Source: Panacibacter microcysteis (GTDB lineage: Bacteria; Bacteroidota; Bacteroidia; Chitinophagales; Chitinophagaceae). Taken from it: a DNA stretch of 64,000 nucleotides. The notes below the pieces were generated by a model. It did no database searches. It saw only the letters and a program-made list of their open reading frames with translations, and had not been told where the DNA came from. The position numbers and the translations under genes are program-made. Shown here one piece after another: positions 44,203-52,000 of this stretch (position 1 is the first letter of the stretch; each line of letters opens with the position of its first letter). The DNA lies in NCBI RefSeq assembly GCF_015831355.1, contig NZ_JADWYR010000001.1, forward strand, positions 372,001 through 436,000, read 5' to 3'.

Positions 44203-44496
44203 TTAAATGGAGAAAGCTGTTTGCATATTCCTGTTGCTATTATTTTCCAGGTAATGTTGCAATCTTTGAAAGATCAGTGTTCTGAAGCGCAGTTCGCGGC
44301 TGCCGTCTGCAGGCATTTCATTAATGAGCCTGCCGTTTACTTCTTTGAAGGTATTGTAACCACAAAGCATGTTATCGAGATTGCCATTCATTACTCTTAC
44401 ATGGTATTCTGTATTGCCCGTTTTACGGCTTACACGAATAATGGCAAAGCAGGTGAGTTTTTTAAATTCGAAGTCGAGAGAGAAGATCTTAATCAT
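44203..44496 (-). CDS. Small hypothetical protein, 97 residues
   Basis: Not recognised with certainty. Begins MIKIFSLDFEFKKLTCFAII and contains EYHVRVMNGNLDNMLCGYNTF and LIFQRLQHYLENNSN. No signal peptide. The text resembles small conserved hypothetical proteins of Chitinophagaceae with a YHVRxMNGDL-type core (from memory, unverified). A frame of similar length on the plus strand (44221-44517) overlaps it and was rejected because its product has no family feel. Confidence 0.5.
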   Translation of the reverse strand: MIKIFSLDFEFKKLTCFAIIRVSRKTGNTEYHVRVMNGNLDNMLCGYNTFKEVNGRLINEMPADGSRELRFRTLIFQRLQHYLENNSNRNMQTAFSI

Positions 44497-44689
44497 ACAA
44501 TTGGTTTTTTCATTTGATAAAATGGATATTGGCTGTTGGATTTTGCGGTCTGTGTGGATAGCCGCATTTGGATAACGCAGTATACAAACAAAAAATTATG
44601 TGTGTTATACTCCTTCACCAAAACCTGCGGTTAAAAGATGGTTAAAGCCTGCAAAATTTGCCTGCACAATAGGGTGTATGCAAACCGGA

Positions 44690-44766
44690 ACGCTACAGTT
44701 GCCATAAAAAGAGAACGATGAACCGGGCGTGGCAACAGGCGATGCCACGATAACGACAGCCGGCAT
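44690..44766 (+). repeat. Intergenic modular repeat, copy 21 (type C core)
   Basis: CGCTACAGTTGCCATAAAAA, GAACGATGAACCGGGCGTGG, CAACAGGCGATGCCA, outer end CAGCCGGCATC ending 3 bp before the next stop. The only type C copy without an opposing type A arm. Confidence 0.85.
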
Positions 44767-44768
44767 CA

Positions 44769-47700
44769 TCATAATAAAACATTCAAACTAACCCGCCCGG
44801 TATGTATTGTTCTTGTACCGCCGGGCTTCCGGCCCTCGTACTGGAAATTTAGTTCCAGGTTGTTGATAAATCGTTTGGTAAGATCGATCGTCCACAGAAA
44901 ATTTTTGCCGGGCAGCAAGGCATCGAGTATAATATAACTTACCGTGCTGTTGGTGGCACCGGTATAAGTAATGTTGTTGAAGGTAAACTTTCCGGTGAGA
45001 CTTGTATTGGAAAACGTGTTGTATTTCGTTTCCAGGTTTATTGCATTGAACACTGCTTCCTCGCCACCGTATGCAGGATCGTTACGTTTGCTCGTGTGCT
45101 GGTAGCCTGCCTGCACCCTGAACTTGGTACCGGCGGTGTAAGTAAACCGCGGCTCCGTGTTGTTTACTTTAATAGCGTAATTGCGGTTATTGAACGCAGG
45201 GGTAAGAAGGTTCTGATCACCGGTTTTTTGTATTAGCTCAAACGTGTATTGTTTTAAAAAATTTACACGTCCTTTTACTGTCCACTCTTTGAATTGATTC
45301 GTTTCTGCGCCATACGTTAAAAGCGCCTTATTGTAGTTGATAAGATTAGTTACATCTACACCCCAGCTTGTACTGTAACGGTTAAACGATAGTGTATTAT
45401 TCAACACATAACTAAAGTTGAGCAATGCTGTGTCAGTTGTTTTTCCTTTAAAAGGATTGAACTGCGGGTTGCCTTGCGACAATTGCTTTTTGAAACTCTG
45501 CAGCGAAGATTGTAAGCTTAGTTTGGACAATAATTTTTTAGATAATCCATTTTTAACAGTAGCCAGCAACACCTGCGGTGTTACAGAAAGTGCATAGTTG
45601 AATTGTGTATAGTCTGCTTTTATGTATTCGTTGGTTGGTGTATACACACGAATGTATCTTGCCTGGTCCTGGAACACTGCAATATCAAACTCATTGAGTT
45701 GCGGAATACCATCGTTGTTATAATCTATCCATGTGTACTGCCCCTGCCCTGCCGGCACTTCAACATAAGTAAATGTTCTGCGTGGTTCCTGGCCTGTGCC
45801 TAACTCATATAAGGCATTGCCCCGGAGAAAACCTTTCCATGCGTTCACGATATACTCGGCACGGCCCAGCAGGCTATTGTCTGCTTTTTGGGTTGTAATC
45901 GTTTTGTTTGTTACCTGCAACTGCCTGTAGCTAACATTAAACCGGAATTGCTGGTTTTTATTTTGTAACAATTCTACCTGTAGGTTATAATTGTGGCTGC
46001 GGTCTGCCTGTAGCAGCTTTTTTTGGTAAGGCAGTTTATCGCTTCGTGTAAAGTAAGTAAAAGACCACCTGTTGTTTTTTTCAATGTTTGACCTTACATA
46101 AGCTGAAATGGTTTCGAAAGCAAAGCTGAGGGGCGTAACGGTATCTTTAGCCATATTTTTTACCTCGTTATGCTCCAGCAGGTATGTGCCACCGATGGTA
46201 TAGTTATGAAACGATGAAAGCGTTTTATTTACATCGATGGTGGGCCGTAGATAGTAGCCTTTGTCAAACGGCGTATTGCTGTTGGTAATATTGAACACAT
46301 TGTTGAAACGCCATCCGCCTACGTCATGCACGTGGCTTACAATATGGCGTGTGCCTTTAAAGCCGTCGCTTCTAATGTATGCACCAAAAAGATATTGTAC
46401 ATAATTGCCTTTTGCATCTTTTAGCTGCACACCGAAAGACGGCAACTTCTCGTTGGCGTAATTTACCAGTAATGGCAGCCCCCAATCTCTTGTGAACTCC
46501 ACAGCCCTTAAACGCTCAACGGGCCTGAACTTCTGGTCTACCCACTCATAACCGGCTGTACTGTTTACCTGCAATTGTTTACCCGTTTTTGTTTTGAGTG
46601 TATCATTTCTCTCGATGGATACTTTTGCCGCCAAACCCTGGTTGTCTGCCTCATTTTTTTGCGAGAAAGTATTGAGATCATAGCGGCTGGCCGCTACTTC
46701 TGTTTTGACGATCGTTTTTGTGTTTAGTGTATATGCTGCGCCAACAGTTAACAGTTGTTGTTTCTTTGGTGTGGTAAGAAATGTTGCCGGTTCATAGTTA
46801 CCCTGTGGCATGCCGTTTAAAGGTTGCACCCACTTAAATACCTGGCCATTTGCCGCGCTGAATAAAGGCACATAGTTACCCTTGTTTATGCCTACCTCAG
46901 CAAATGCAAGATTGTACCGGGCACTGTCGGGATTGGTGGAATACACATAAACAGAATAGCTGGTACCATTATACACTGTATCTACTTTCTTATAAAGGAT
47001 CTTAGATGCAGAAAAAGAATCAATAGAAGCGTAAGGGTAATAAGCATTCTGTATACTGTCGCCAATATTTGCGAGAAACTGTTTCTGCGGGTTATCCAAC
47101 GTTTGATTGATGGGAGAATTTTTAGCATCTACGTTGCTGTAGGCAGACATGTACAGGGTTAAACGATTATTGAAATTTGTTTCATTGTTTACATACAGCA
47201 TAGAGTTGAGATAATTACGGTCAGCATATTCAAACTCTACCTGGATACGTTTGTCTTTCGTGATCATTTGCCGTGGCGTAAAAGTTATCTCAGCCGTATT
47301 GTAATTGATGGTATAGTCCTGGTCTTCCCCGCGCTGCATTTGTACACCATCAATAAAAACTTTTTCGGTGCCTGCCAGTATTACAAAAAACAATTCGTTG
47401 TTATTGCCCTGCAGGCGGTAAGGTCCCTGGTTTCCTTCCACGCCCTGGAAAACGTTGCGTGCAAATTTTCCCTTGGCGATGGCACCGCTGAGTGTTGTTG
47501 TATTGGCTACATTTTTAAATGGTTTTGTTTGCTGTATGTATGCAATACCCTGGAGGCGTTTATAGAATTTTAAAAAGTAAGATTTATTCTGCCGCAAATC
47601 GATATCTCCCAGGCTCACCTCCCAGGTTCGTTTCCTGAATTGCAGCAGTACCCTGTCAAACTCGTTTAGTTGTTGTGTGGTACCATCGGGTTGTATGGGA

Positions 47701-48203
47701 ATATTGTTATCTGTGATGGCGGCGGCTATTTCAATACTATCGCCGAGGTAACCATTTAACTGCAGGTTGAATTGCGAGTTAAGCACCGCATCCTGGTTGT
47801 TGCCGAAACTAATACTGCGGCCAAAAGAACCGCCATAGCTGACTTTGCCGAAATTAAAAAGATTGCTCGGGTCTTTGTTTTGTTTGGCAGCAATTTCTGG
47901 CGATACGATGAAGTTGTTCCTGATACTATCAAACGAATAGCGCTTTACAGTTTTATTGAGACGCACCGGGAAAACGCGGTAAGTAACAAACAAACTATCT
48001 GCCGGTAATATTTTTTTCCATTGCAGCGTGGCATTGATAAGATCAACTGTATAAAAAGTTGAGTCTATATTTTCTATAACAATGGTTGCGGGTACAACAC
48101 TAAGCGAATCGAGCTGCACCCTGCCCTGCGCCGGAATTTTTTTCTTACGAACTGAAGATACCTGTCCATTCGCTTCCTGTGCCGCGCACAATACCCAAAA
48201 CAC
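44769..48203 (-). CDS. Large outer-membrane-type beta-rich protein, 1144 residues
   Basis: Not identified by name. It shows an N-terminal signal-like stretch (about VFWVLCAAQEANGQ), a long beta-rich body and a C-terminus of alternating strands ending RVSLNVLL, as in outer-membrane barrels. A conspicuous module near residues 275-325 (LAGTEKVFIDGVQMQRGEDQ, then DYTINYNTAEITFTPRQMIT and RIQVEFEYADRNY) recurs in very large surface or translocon-related proteins such as SprA; the size is only half that of SprA. No ATG is present in the start region: the frame opens at GTG 48203, or at CTG 48227 just after a stop, which would give a more convincing signal peptide (RVFVTICVFWVLCAA). Outer-membrane location is inference. 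Confidence 0.65.
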   Translation of the reverse strand: MFWVLCAAQEANGQVSSVRKKKIPAQGRVQLDSLSVVPATIVIENIDSTFYTVDLINATLQWKKILPADSLFVTYRVFPVRLNKTVKRYSFDSIRNNFIVSPEIAAKQNKDPSNLFNFGKVSYGGSFGRSISFGNNQDAVLNSQFNLQLNGYLGDSIEIAAAITDNNIPIQPDGTTQQLNEFDRVLLQFRKRTWEVSLGDIDLRQNKSYFLKFYKRLQGIAYIQQTKPFKNVANTTTLSGAIAKGKFARNVFQGVEGNQGPYRLQGNNNELFFVILAGTEKVFIDGVQMQRGEDQDYTINYNTAEITFTPRQMITKDKRIQVEFEYADRNYLNSMLYVNNETNFNNRLTLYMSAYSNVDAKNSPINQTLDNPQKQFLANIGDSIQNAYYPYASIDSFSASKILYKKVDTVYNGTSYSVYVYSTNPDSARYNLAFAEVGINKGNYVPLFSAANGQVFKWVQPLNGMPQGNYEPATFLTTPKKQQLLTVGAAYTLNTKTIVKTEVAASRYDLNTFSQKNEADNQGLAAKVSIERNDTLKTKTGKQLQVNSTAGYEWVDQKFRPVERLRAVEFTRDWGLPLLVNYANEKLPSFGVQLKDAKGNYVQYLFGAYIRSDGFKGTRHIVSHVHDVGGWRFNNVFNITNSNTPFDKGYYLRPTIDVNKTLSSFHNYTIGGTYLLEHNEVKNMAKDTVTPLSFAFETISAYVRSNIEKNNRWSFTYFTRSDKLPYQKKLLQADRSHNYNLQVELLQNKNQQFRFNVSYRQLQVTNKTITTQKADNSLLGRAEYIVNAWKGFLRGNALYELGTGQEPRRTFTYVEVPAGQGQYTWIDYNNDGIPQLNEFDIAVFQDQARYIRVYTPTNEYIKADYTQFNYALSVTPQVLLATVKNGLSKKLLSKLSLQSSLQSFKKQLSQGNPQFNPFKGKTTDTALLNFSYVLNNTLSFNRYSTSWGVDVTNLINYNKALLTYGAETNQFKEWTVKGRVNFLKQYTFELIQKTGDQNLLTPAFNNRNYAIKVNNTEPRFTYTAGTKFRVQAGYQHTSKRNDPAYGGEEAVFNAINLETKYNTFSNTSLTGKFTFNNITYTGATNSTVSYIILDALLPGKNFLWTIDLTKRFINNLELNFQYEGRKPGGTRTIHTGRVSLNVLL

Positions 48204-48227
48204 ACATATGGTTACAAAAACACGCAG

Positions 48228-48602
48228 TTAATCAGTTTTTTATCGTTAAACAATTTTTGAGGAAACTTTATTGCTTCAAAAATTTAAAGATAACAGATTA
48301 GAAAATATTGACTCTTAAGTAATACCCGGCGGTTTAGCGGAATCAAAAATTGCGTAAGCAAAAAAGAAAACTACTGATTATGAGACCGCTGGCGTACAAC
48401 AGCATTGCTGGTAAAAGAAAAATTTTCGTGGCAGGCGGTTGTTTTGTTCTTTTGCCCGACAGCCTGTTGAAGGTATATGACGACAAACGCTGCTACACCC
48501 GGAACAGCTGAATAATGATATGAAAGTACAAGAGTGCGACGCAACGGAAGCTGAATAGCATGATACAGCCGGGCTCATACATTACTGCTAAAATCTTAGT
48601 AC
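48228..48602. other. 375 bp gap between the large barrel gene and the M19 dipeptidase gene
   Basis: Holds repeat copy 22 and, before it, CTGCTACACCCGGAACAGC then TGAATAATG like the DNA before copies 8 and 17. No gene, promoter box with full consensus, or terminator that I can support. Confidence 0.5.
48525..48576 (+). repeat. Intergenic modular repeat, copy 22 (type A core)
   Basis: Core AGTACAAGAGTGCGACGCAA from 48525, then CGGAAGCTGAATAGCATG and outer end CAGCCGGGCTC. Confidence 0.88.
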
Positions 48603-49670
48603 ATGTTTATAATAGATGCTCATCTCGACCTTAGTATGAATGCGCTTGAATGGAACAGGGATCTTCGTTTGCCGGTTACCGATATACGTAAGCGCGAAGC
48701 GGGTATGACTGATAAACCTGACAGGGGCAACAACACCGTATCGCTGGATGAACTGCGCAAGGCAAACACAGGATTGGTGGTGGCCACGCAGATTGCAAGG
48801 TTTGTAGCACCTGGCAACCCTTTGCCCGGCTGGCATTCTGCTGAACAGGCCTGGGCACAAACACAGGGCCAGCTTGCCTGGTACAAAGCCATGGAGAAGG
48901 CTGGCGAAATGAAGATGATACATGACCTGCAAACGCTGGAAGAGCACCTGGTTTACTGGCATAGCACAACAAACACAAAAAAAGCAATTGGTTATATACT
49001 CAGCCTGGAAGGGGCAGATTCACTGGTGACACCTGATGCATTACATACTGCCTTTGACTATGGATTGCGTGCATTGGGACCCGCCCATTACGGACCGGGG
49101 CGTTATGCCAACGGAACGGATGCCACGGGACATTTGAATGAAATGGGCAGGGTGCTGCTAAAAGAAATGGAGCAACTGAATATCATTCTCGATGCTACTC
49201 ATTTAAACGATGATGCATTTTGGGATGCAATGGACCTCTTCAATGGCCATGTATGGGCAAGTCATAACAACTGCAGGGCACTGGTAGACCATAACAGGCA
49301 GTTTAGCGATGAAATGATCAAAGCGCTGATTACAAAAGGCGCTGTAATTGGTGCACCGCTGGATGCATGGATGATGGTACCGGGCTGGCAGCGGGGAAAA
49401 TCAACTGCAAAAGAGCTGAATTGCAACCTGGAGAAAATGATCGACCATATAGATCATATTTGCCAGCTTGCCGGCAATGCAGATCATGTGGGTATTGGCA
49501 CAGACCTGGATGGCGGTTATGGCACAGAGCAAAGTCCCTATGATGTAGACACGATAGCGGACCTGCAGAAACTGCCTGCTATGTTTATACAACGTGGTTA
49601 CAGCCATAACGATATTGAAAAAATAATGCACGGCAACTGGCTGCGGTTCCTGAGAAAAGCCTGGCGATAG
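48603..49670 (+). CDS. M19 family membrane dipeptidase (renal dipeptidase-like)
   Basis: Zinc dipeptidase of the amidohydrolase fold, 355 residues, no signal peptide (family members can be cytosolic in bacteria). Metal and active-site residues: IDAHLDLSMN (HxD at residues 5-7), Glu in LSLEGADSLVTP, DATHLND, WASHNNCRAL, and GIGTDLDGGYG with the final Asp. Family members cleave dipeptides with a D-amino acid or a modified residue at the C-terminus. Stop codons of this gene and of the LacI regulator are 1 bp apart, facing each other. Confidence 0.92.
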   Translation: MFIIDAHLDLSMNALEWNRDLRLPVTDIRKREAGMTDKPDRGNNTVSLDELRKANTGLVVATQIARFVAPGNPLPGWHSAEQAWAQTQGQLAWYKAMEKAGEMKMIHDLQTLEEHLVYWHSTTNTKKAIGYILSLEGADSLVTPDALHTAFDYGLRALGPAHYGPGRYANGTDATGHLNEMGRVLLKEMEQLNIILDATHLNDDAFWDAMDLFNGHVWASHNNCRALVDHNRQFSDEMIKALITKGAVIGAPLDAWMMVPGWQRGKSTAKELNCNLEKMIDHIDHICQLAGNADHVGIGTDLDGGYGTEQSPYDVDTIADLQKLPAMFIQRGYSHNDIEKIMHGNWLRFLRKAWR

Positions 49671-49671
49671 C

Positions 49672-50703
49672 CTATACAACACTTTCGGTTACTGCCACAG
49701 CAGAACGGCTGAGTACCAGTTCTCCATCCAGCTTAACCTGAGATGTTTTGTTGTTTCTGGCAATACTCTCCAGTAGCATATTAACAGCGGTTTTGCCCAG
49801 CGATTCCATTGGTTGCTTTATATAACTAATGGGCGGGCTGTAAAGCGATAAGGCCTCGCTTTCATCAAACATTATTACGCCAACATTTTCAGGTACCCTG
49901 AGCCCCCGTGCATTGATGTATTTTACGCCCTGCAACGCCAGGATGTTGGAGCCAAACAAGATAGCATCTACCACATCCTTGCCGCCCAGCAATTGCTGCA
50001 TGGCTTTTTCTACACCAGGGCCGGTTTCATGGTAACCGATCTCTTTAATGTGGTGTTTTTTTACCTCGCGGCCATGCGCTTTAAGCGTTGCGATATAACC
50101 TGTTTTTCTTTCCTGCAGGTTATGCAAAGTGCTTTTGTAGGTGATGAGGCCAATGTTTTTAAAGCCGGCATGGAGTAACTGCCCGGTGGCCGTTTGTGCC
50201 GCCTTAAAGTTATCGAGTGCCACGTAATTGGTTTGCACTTCGGGAAAGTAGCGATCCACCAGTACAAATGGAAAACCTTCCTGTACCAGCATTTTCACCT
50301 GCTCTACCGTGTCGTCAGCGGGGGCGATGATCAGGCCGTCAACCTGGCGGTTGGTCAGTGTATCAATCAGCTTTTTAGACTTTTCGGCATCTTCATCAGA
50401 ACTGCCAAAAATTACGGTATAGCCGTATTTGTCGGCCTCGTCTTCAATAATCCTTGCAAGCGAGGAGGAAAAGGGGTTGGCAATATCAGAAACAATTAAA
50501 CCGATGGTATTGGTCTTATTTGTTTTCAGGCTTTTGGCTATCTGGTTGGCCCGGTAATTCAATGCCGCTGCCGTTTCCCGTATTTTGGTAGCAACATCTT
50601 TGCTGATCCTCTTTTCATTCTTATTATTAAGTACATAAGAAACAAGGGCAATTGAAACGCCAACTTTTTGGGCAATATCTTTTAAGGAGACTTTTTTCTT
50701 CAT
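49672..50703 (-). CDS. LacI family transcriptional regulator
   Basis: A 343-residue repressor: N-terminal helix-turn-helix (VSLKDIAQKVGVSIALVSYV), hinge helix, and a periplasmic-binding-protein-like sensor (TIGLIVSDIANPFSSSLARI, VDGLIIAPADDTVEQVK, FVLVDRYFPE, PENVGVIMFDESEALSLYSP). Two near-identical palindromes flank its start: one over its own -7 box, one over the promoter of the divergent gene, so it probably represses itself and the 50932 gene. The ligand is a sugar or polyol; myo-inositol is attractive because an inositol oxygenase lies 3 kb away, but that is inference. Confidence 0.92.
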   Translation of the reverse strand: MKKKVSLKDIAQKVGVSIALVSYVLNNKNEKRISKDVATKIRETAAALNYRANQIAKSLKTNKTNTIGLIVSDIANPFSSSLARIIEDEADKYGYTVIFGSSDEDAEKSKKLIDTLTNRQVDGLIIAPADDTVEQVKMLVQEGFPFVLVDRYFPEVQTNYVALDNFKAAQTATGQLLHAGFKNIGLITYKSTLHNLQERKTGYIATLKAHGREVKKHHIKEIGYHETGPGVEKAMQQLLGGKDVVDAILFGSNILALQGVKYINARGLRVPENVGVIMFDESEALSLYSPPISYIKQPMESLGKTAVNMLLESIARNNKTSQVKLDGELVLSRSAVAVTESVV

Positions 50704-50731
50704 GGCAATAACCGGGAATAAATTGCTGACA

Positions 50732-50739
50732 CAAATTTA
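50732..50739 (-). promoter_or_regulatory. -7 promoter box TAAATTTG for the lacI-type gene
   Basis: Exact consensus on the minus strand, 29 bp before ATG 50703; overlapped by the operator at 50735-50750. Confidence 0.65.
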
Positions 50740-50750
50740 AACGTTTAAAC
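50735..50750. promoter_or_regulatory. LacI operator O1 (autoregulatory)
   Basis: ATTTAAACGTTTAAAC, palindromic core TTTAAACGTTTAAA with central CG, typical of LacI-family sites. It covers the gene's own -7 box. Confidence 0.75.
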
Positions 50751-50868
50751 AGAATTTTTTTAACAAATTTTAGTTCACATTGATAATCAATAAAAAATGG
50801 TGTGAAGAGCGTTTGACAGGTTGTCGGTACAATCCGCACCGTAAAAGACCGGCATAAGATTTGAAAGT

Positions 50869-50884
50869 GTTTAAACGTTTAAAC
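50869..50884. promoter_or_regulatory. LacI operator O2 (divergent promoter)
   Basis: Perfect 16 bp palindrome GTTTAAACGTTTAAAC, 134 bp from O1, placed 10 bp upstream of the -7 box at 50895, i.e. over the -33 region. Confidence 0.8.
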
Positions 50885-50894
50885 AAAAAGCTGT

Positions 50895-50902
50895 TATCTT
50901 TG
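50895..50902 (+). promoter_or_regulatory. -7 promoter box TATCTTTG for the 50932 gene
   Basis: Exact consensus, 29 bp before the ATG at 50932 and next to operator O2. Confidence 0.7.
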
Positions 50903-50931
50903 CAGCGATTATTAACCGAAAATGTGAGACT

Positions 50932-51225
50932 ATGAATACTTATAAAAATGTAGGCGTTATAGATTGCAGTGATCATGGATCAGTGCCGGTATTATCCGAA
51001 GCCAGCAAAACAAATGGTTACAATATCAGGAAAGTTTATCTCAGCAATAATTCTTCCCGGGCAGATATCAAAACACAATATCCGCAGGCCGAGATAGTGC
51101 AGGATGCAAAAGAGATTATTGATGATGCGTTGATTGACCTTATCATTGTATCATCACCAGCAGATAATAATATGGATATTGTTGGAGAAGTGCTCGAAGC
51201 CGGTAAATATGTAAGGGTAATTTAG
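50932..51225 (+). CDS. Stand-alone Rossmann half-domain protein related to Gfo/Idh/MocA oxidoreductases
   Basis: A 97-residue protein. It resembles the first ~95 residues of Gfo/Idh/MocA NAD-dependent sugar dehydrogenases: KNVGVIDCSDHGSVPVLSEA, a beta-alpha-beta with IRKVYLSNNS, then DALIDLIIVSSPADNN and VGEVLEAGKYVRVI, ending exactly where the family motif EKP would follow. The usual glycine-rich GxGxxG loop is replaced by IDCSDHG. It has its own operator-controlled promoter, so it is expressed as such rather than being a random fragment; whether it is a truncated gene or a regulatory/ligand-binding half-domain is open. Confidence 0.6.
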   Translation: MNTYKNVGVIDCSDHGSVPVLSEASKTNGYNIRKVYLSNNSSRADIKTQYPQAEIVQDAKEIIDDALIDLIIVSSPADNNMDIVGEVLEAGKYVRVI

Positions 51226-51227
51226 TT

Positions 51228-51284
51228 GACCGGCTGCATTACTACTCTTGAGCATCGTTGTGTCACTCACTTGTACTACAGTGC
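51228..51284 (-). repeat. Intergenic modular repeat, copy 23 (type B core, minus orientation)
   Basis: Outer end TGACCGGCTGCATTACTACT starts 2 bp after the preceding stop; core CGTTGTGTCACTCACTTGTA. Confidence 0.85.
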
Positions 51285-51455
51285 AAAACTCAGCAACTTC
51301 CAACATGCTCATATATTCCAAGTACTTCCGGGTGCCCATTTGTATAAAAGATTGCCCGGCAAAACAACGGGTACACAATCATTGGTAATACAAACACATA
51401 AAAGCGTGTATTTGCCAATGCTTAAAAAGATAACGAACAAATTACATAAACGATT

Positions 51456-51482
51456 GCCTGCACAAAGTGTGCAGGCTTTTTT
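51456..51482 (+). terminator. Terminator upstream of mgsA
   Basis: Nine-base stem GCCTGCACA (51456-51464) / TGTGCAGGC (51468-51476), loop AAG, then six T. It insulates mgsA from the LacI-controlled gene unless read-through is regulated. Confidence 0.85.
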
Positions 51483-51504
51483 ATAAAAATTATTGAAAAA
51501 ATAT

Positions 51505-51978
51505 ATGACAACAGTAAAAAGAATTGCCATCTCGGCACAGGAACATAAAAAGACAGAACTTATTGAATGGTCTTATTTTAAGAGACTTGCATTGCAACAG
51601 CACCAACTGATTGCTACAGGTACCACCGCGGATATTTTAGAAGGTACGGTAGATGTACCGGTTCAAAAATTACAGAGCGGTGCAATGGGCGGTTACAAAC
51701 AACTGGCAACGATGGTAGCAGAAGGAAAAATTGATGCACTCATCTTCTTCAGCGATGTTATACATGATGCCGTTAACAACAGCGATATACGCAACCTGCT
51801 CGAACTGGCCATCAGTAAAAACATTATTGTAAGCTGCAACAGAACTACCGCAGATCATATTATGGATTCTGGATTGATCAATGAAATATATGTACCGGCA
51901 GGGCCATCGTATGAGCCCGCTACAAAACAATTTGCCAATCAGCAGGACCCCGGCAACGAGGTAAGAATGGCAGTATAA
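51505..51978 (+). CDS. mgsA: Methylglyoxal synthase
   Basis: Converts dihydroxyacetone phosphate to methylglyoxal and phosphate, a bypass of lower glycolysis under phosphate limitation. ATG 51505 gives 157 residues (MTTVKRIAISAQEHKKTELI); the TTG at 51493 is a poorer choice. The active-site text is clear: ATGTTADILE for phosphate binding, SGAMGGYKQLATMVAEGKID, and ALIFFSDVIHDAVNNSDIR, whose Asp is the catalytic base; NRTTADHI is the C-terminal signature. The first catalytic motif reads SAQEHKK instead of the usual AHDxKK, a notable change. Its gene is followed 22 bp later by an MFS transporter. Confidence 0.9.
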   Translation: MTTVKRIAISAQEHKKTELIEWSYFKRLALQQHQLIATGTTADILEGTVDVPVQKLQSGAMGGYKQLATMVAEGKIDALIFFSDVIHDAVNNSDIRNLLELAISKNIIVSCNRTTADHIMDSGLINEIYVPAGPSYEPATKQFANQQDPGNEVRMAV

Positions 51979-52000
51979 TCTAACTAAAAAAGGAAAAGGC

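Noticed and set aside
44221-44517. 98-residue plus-strand frame opposite the 44203-44496 gene
   Set aside because: Overlaps almost completely; its product is less protein-like than the minus-strand product.
51226-51486. 86-residue frame after the Rossmann half-domain gene
   Set aside because: It reads through repeat copy 23 (CVTHLY) and the terminator stem; no family resemblance.
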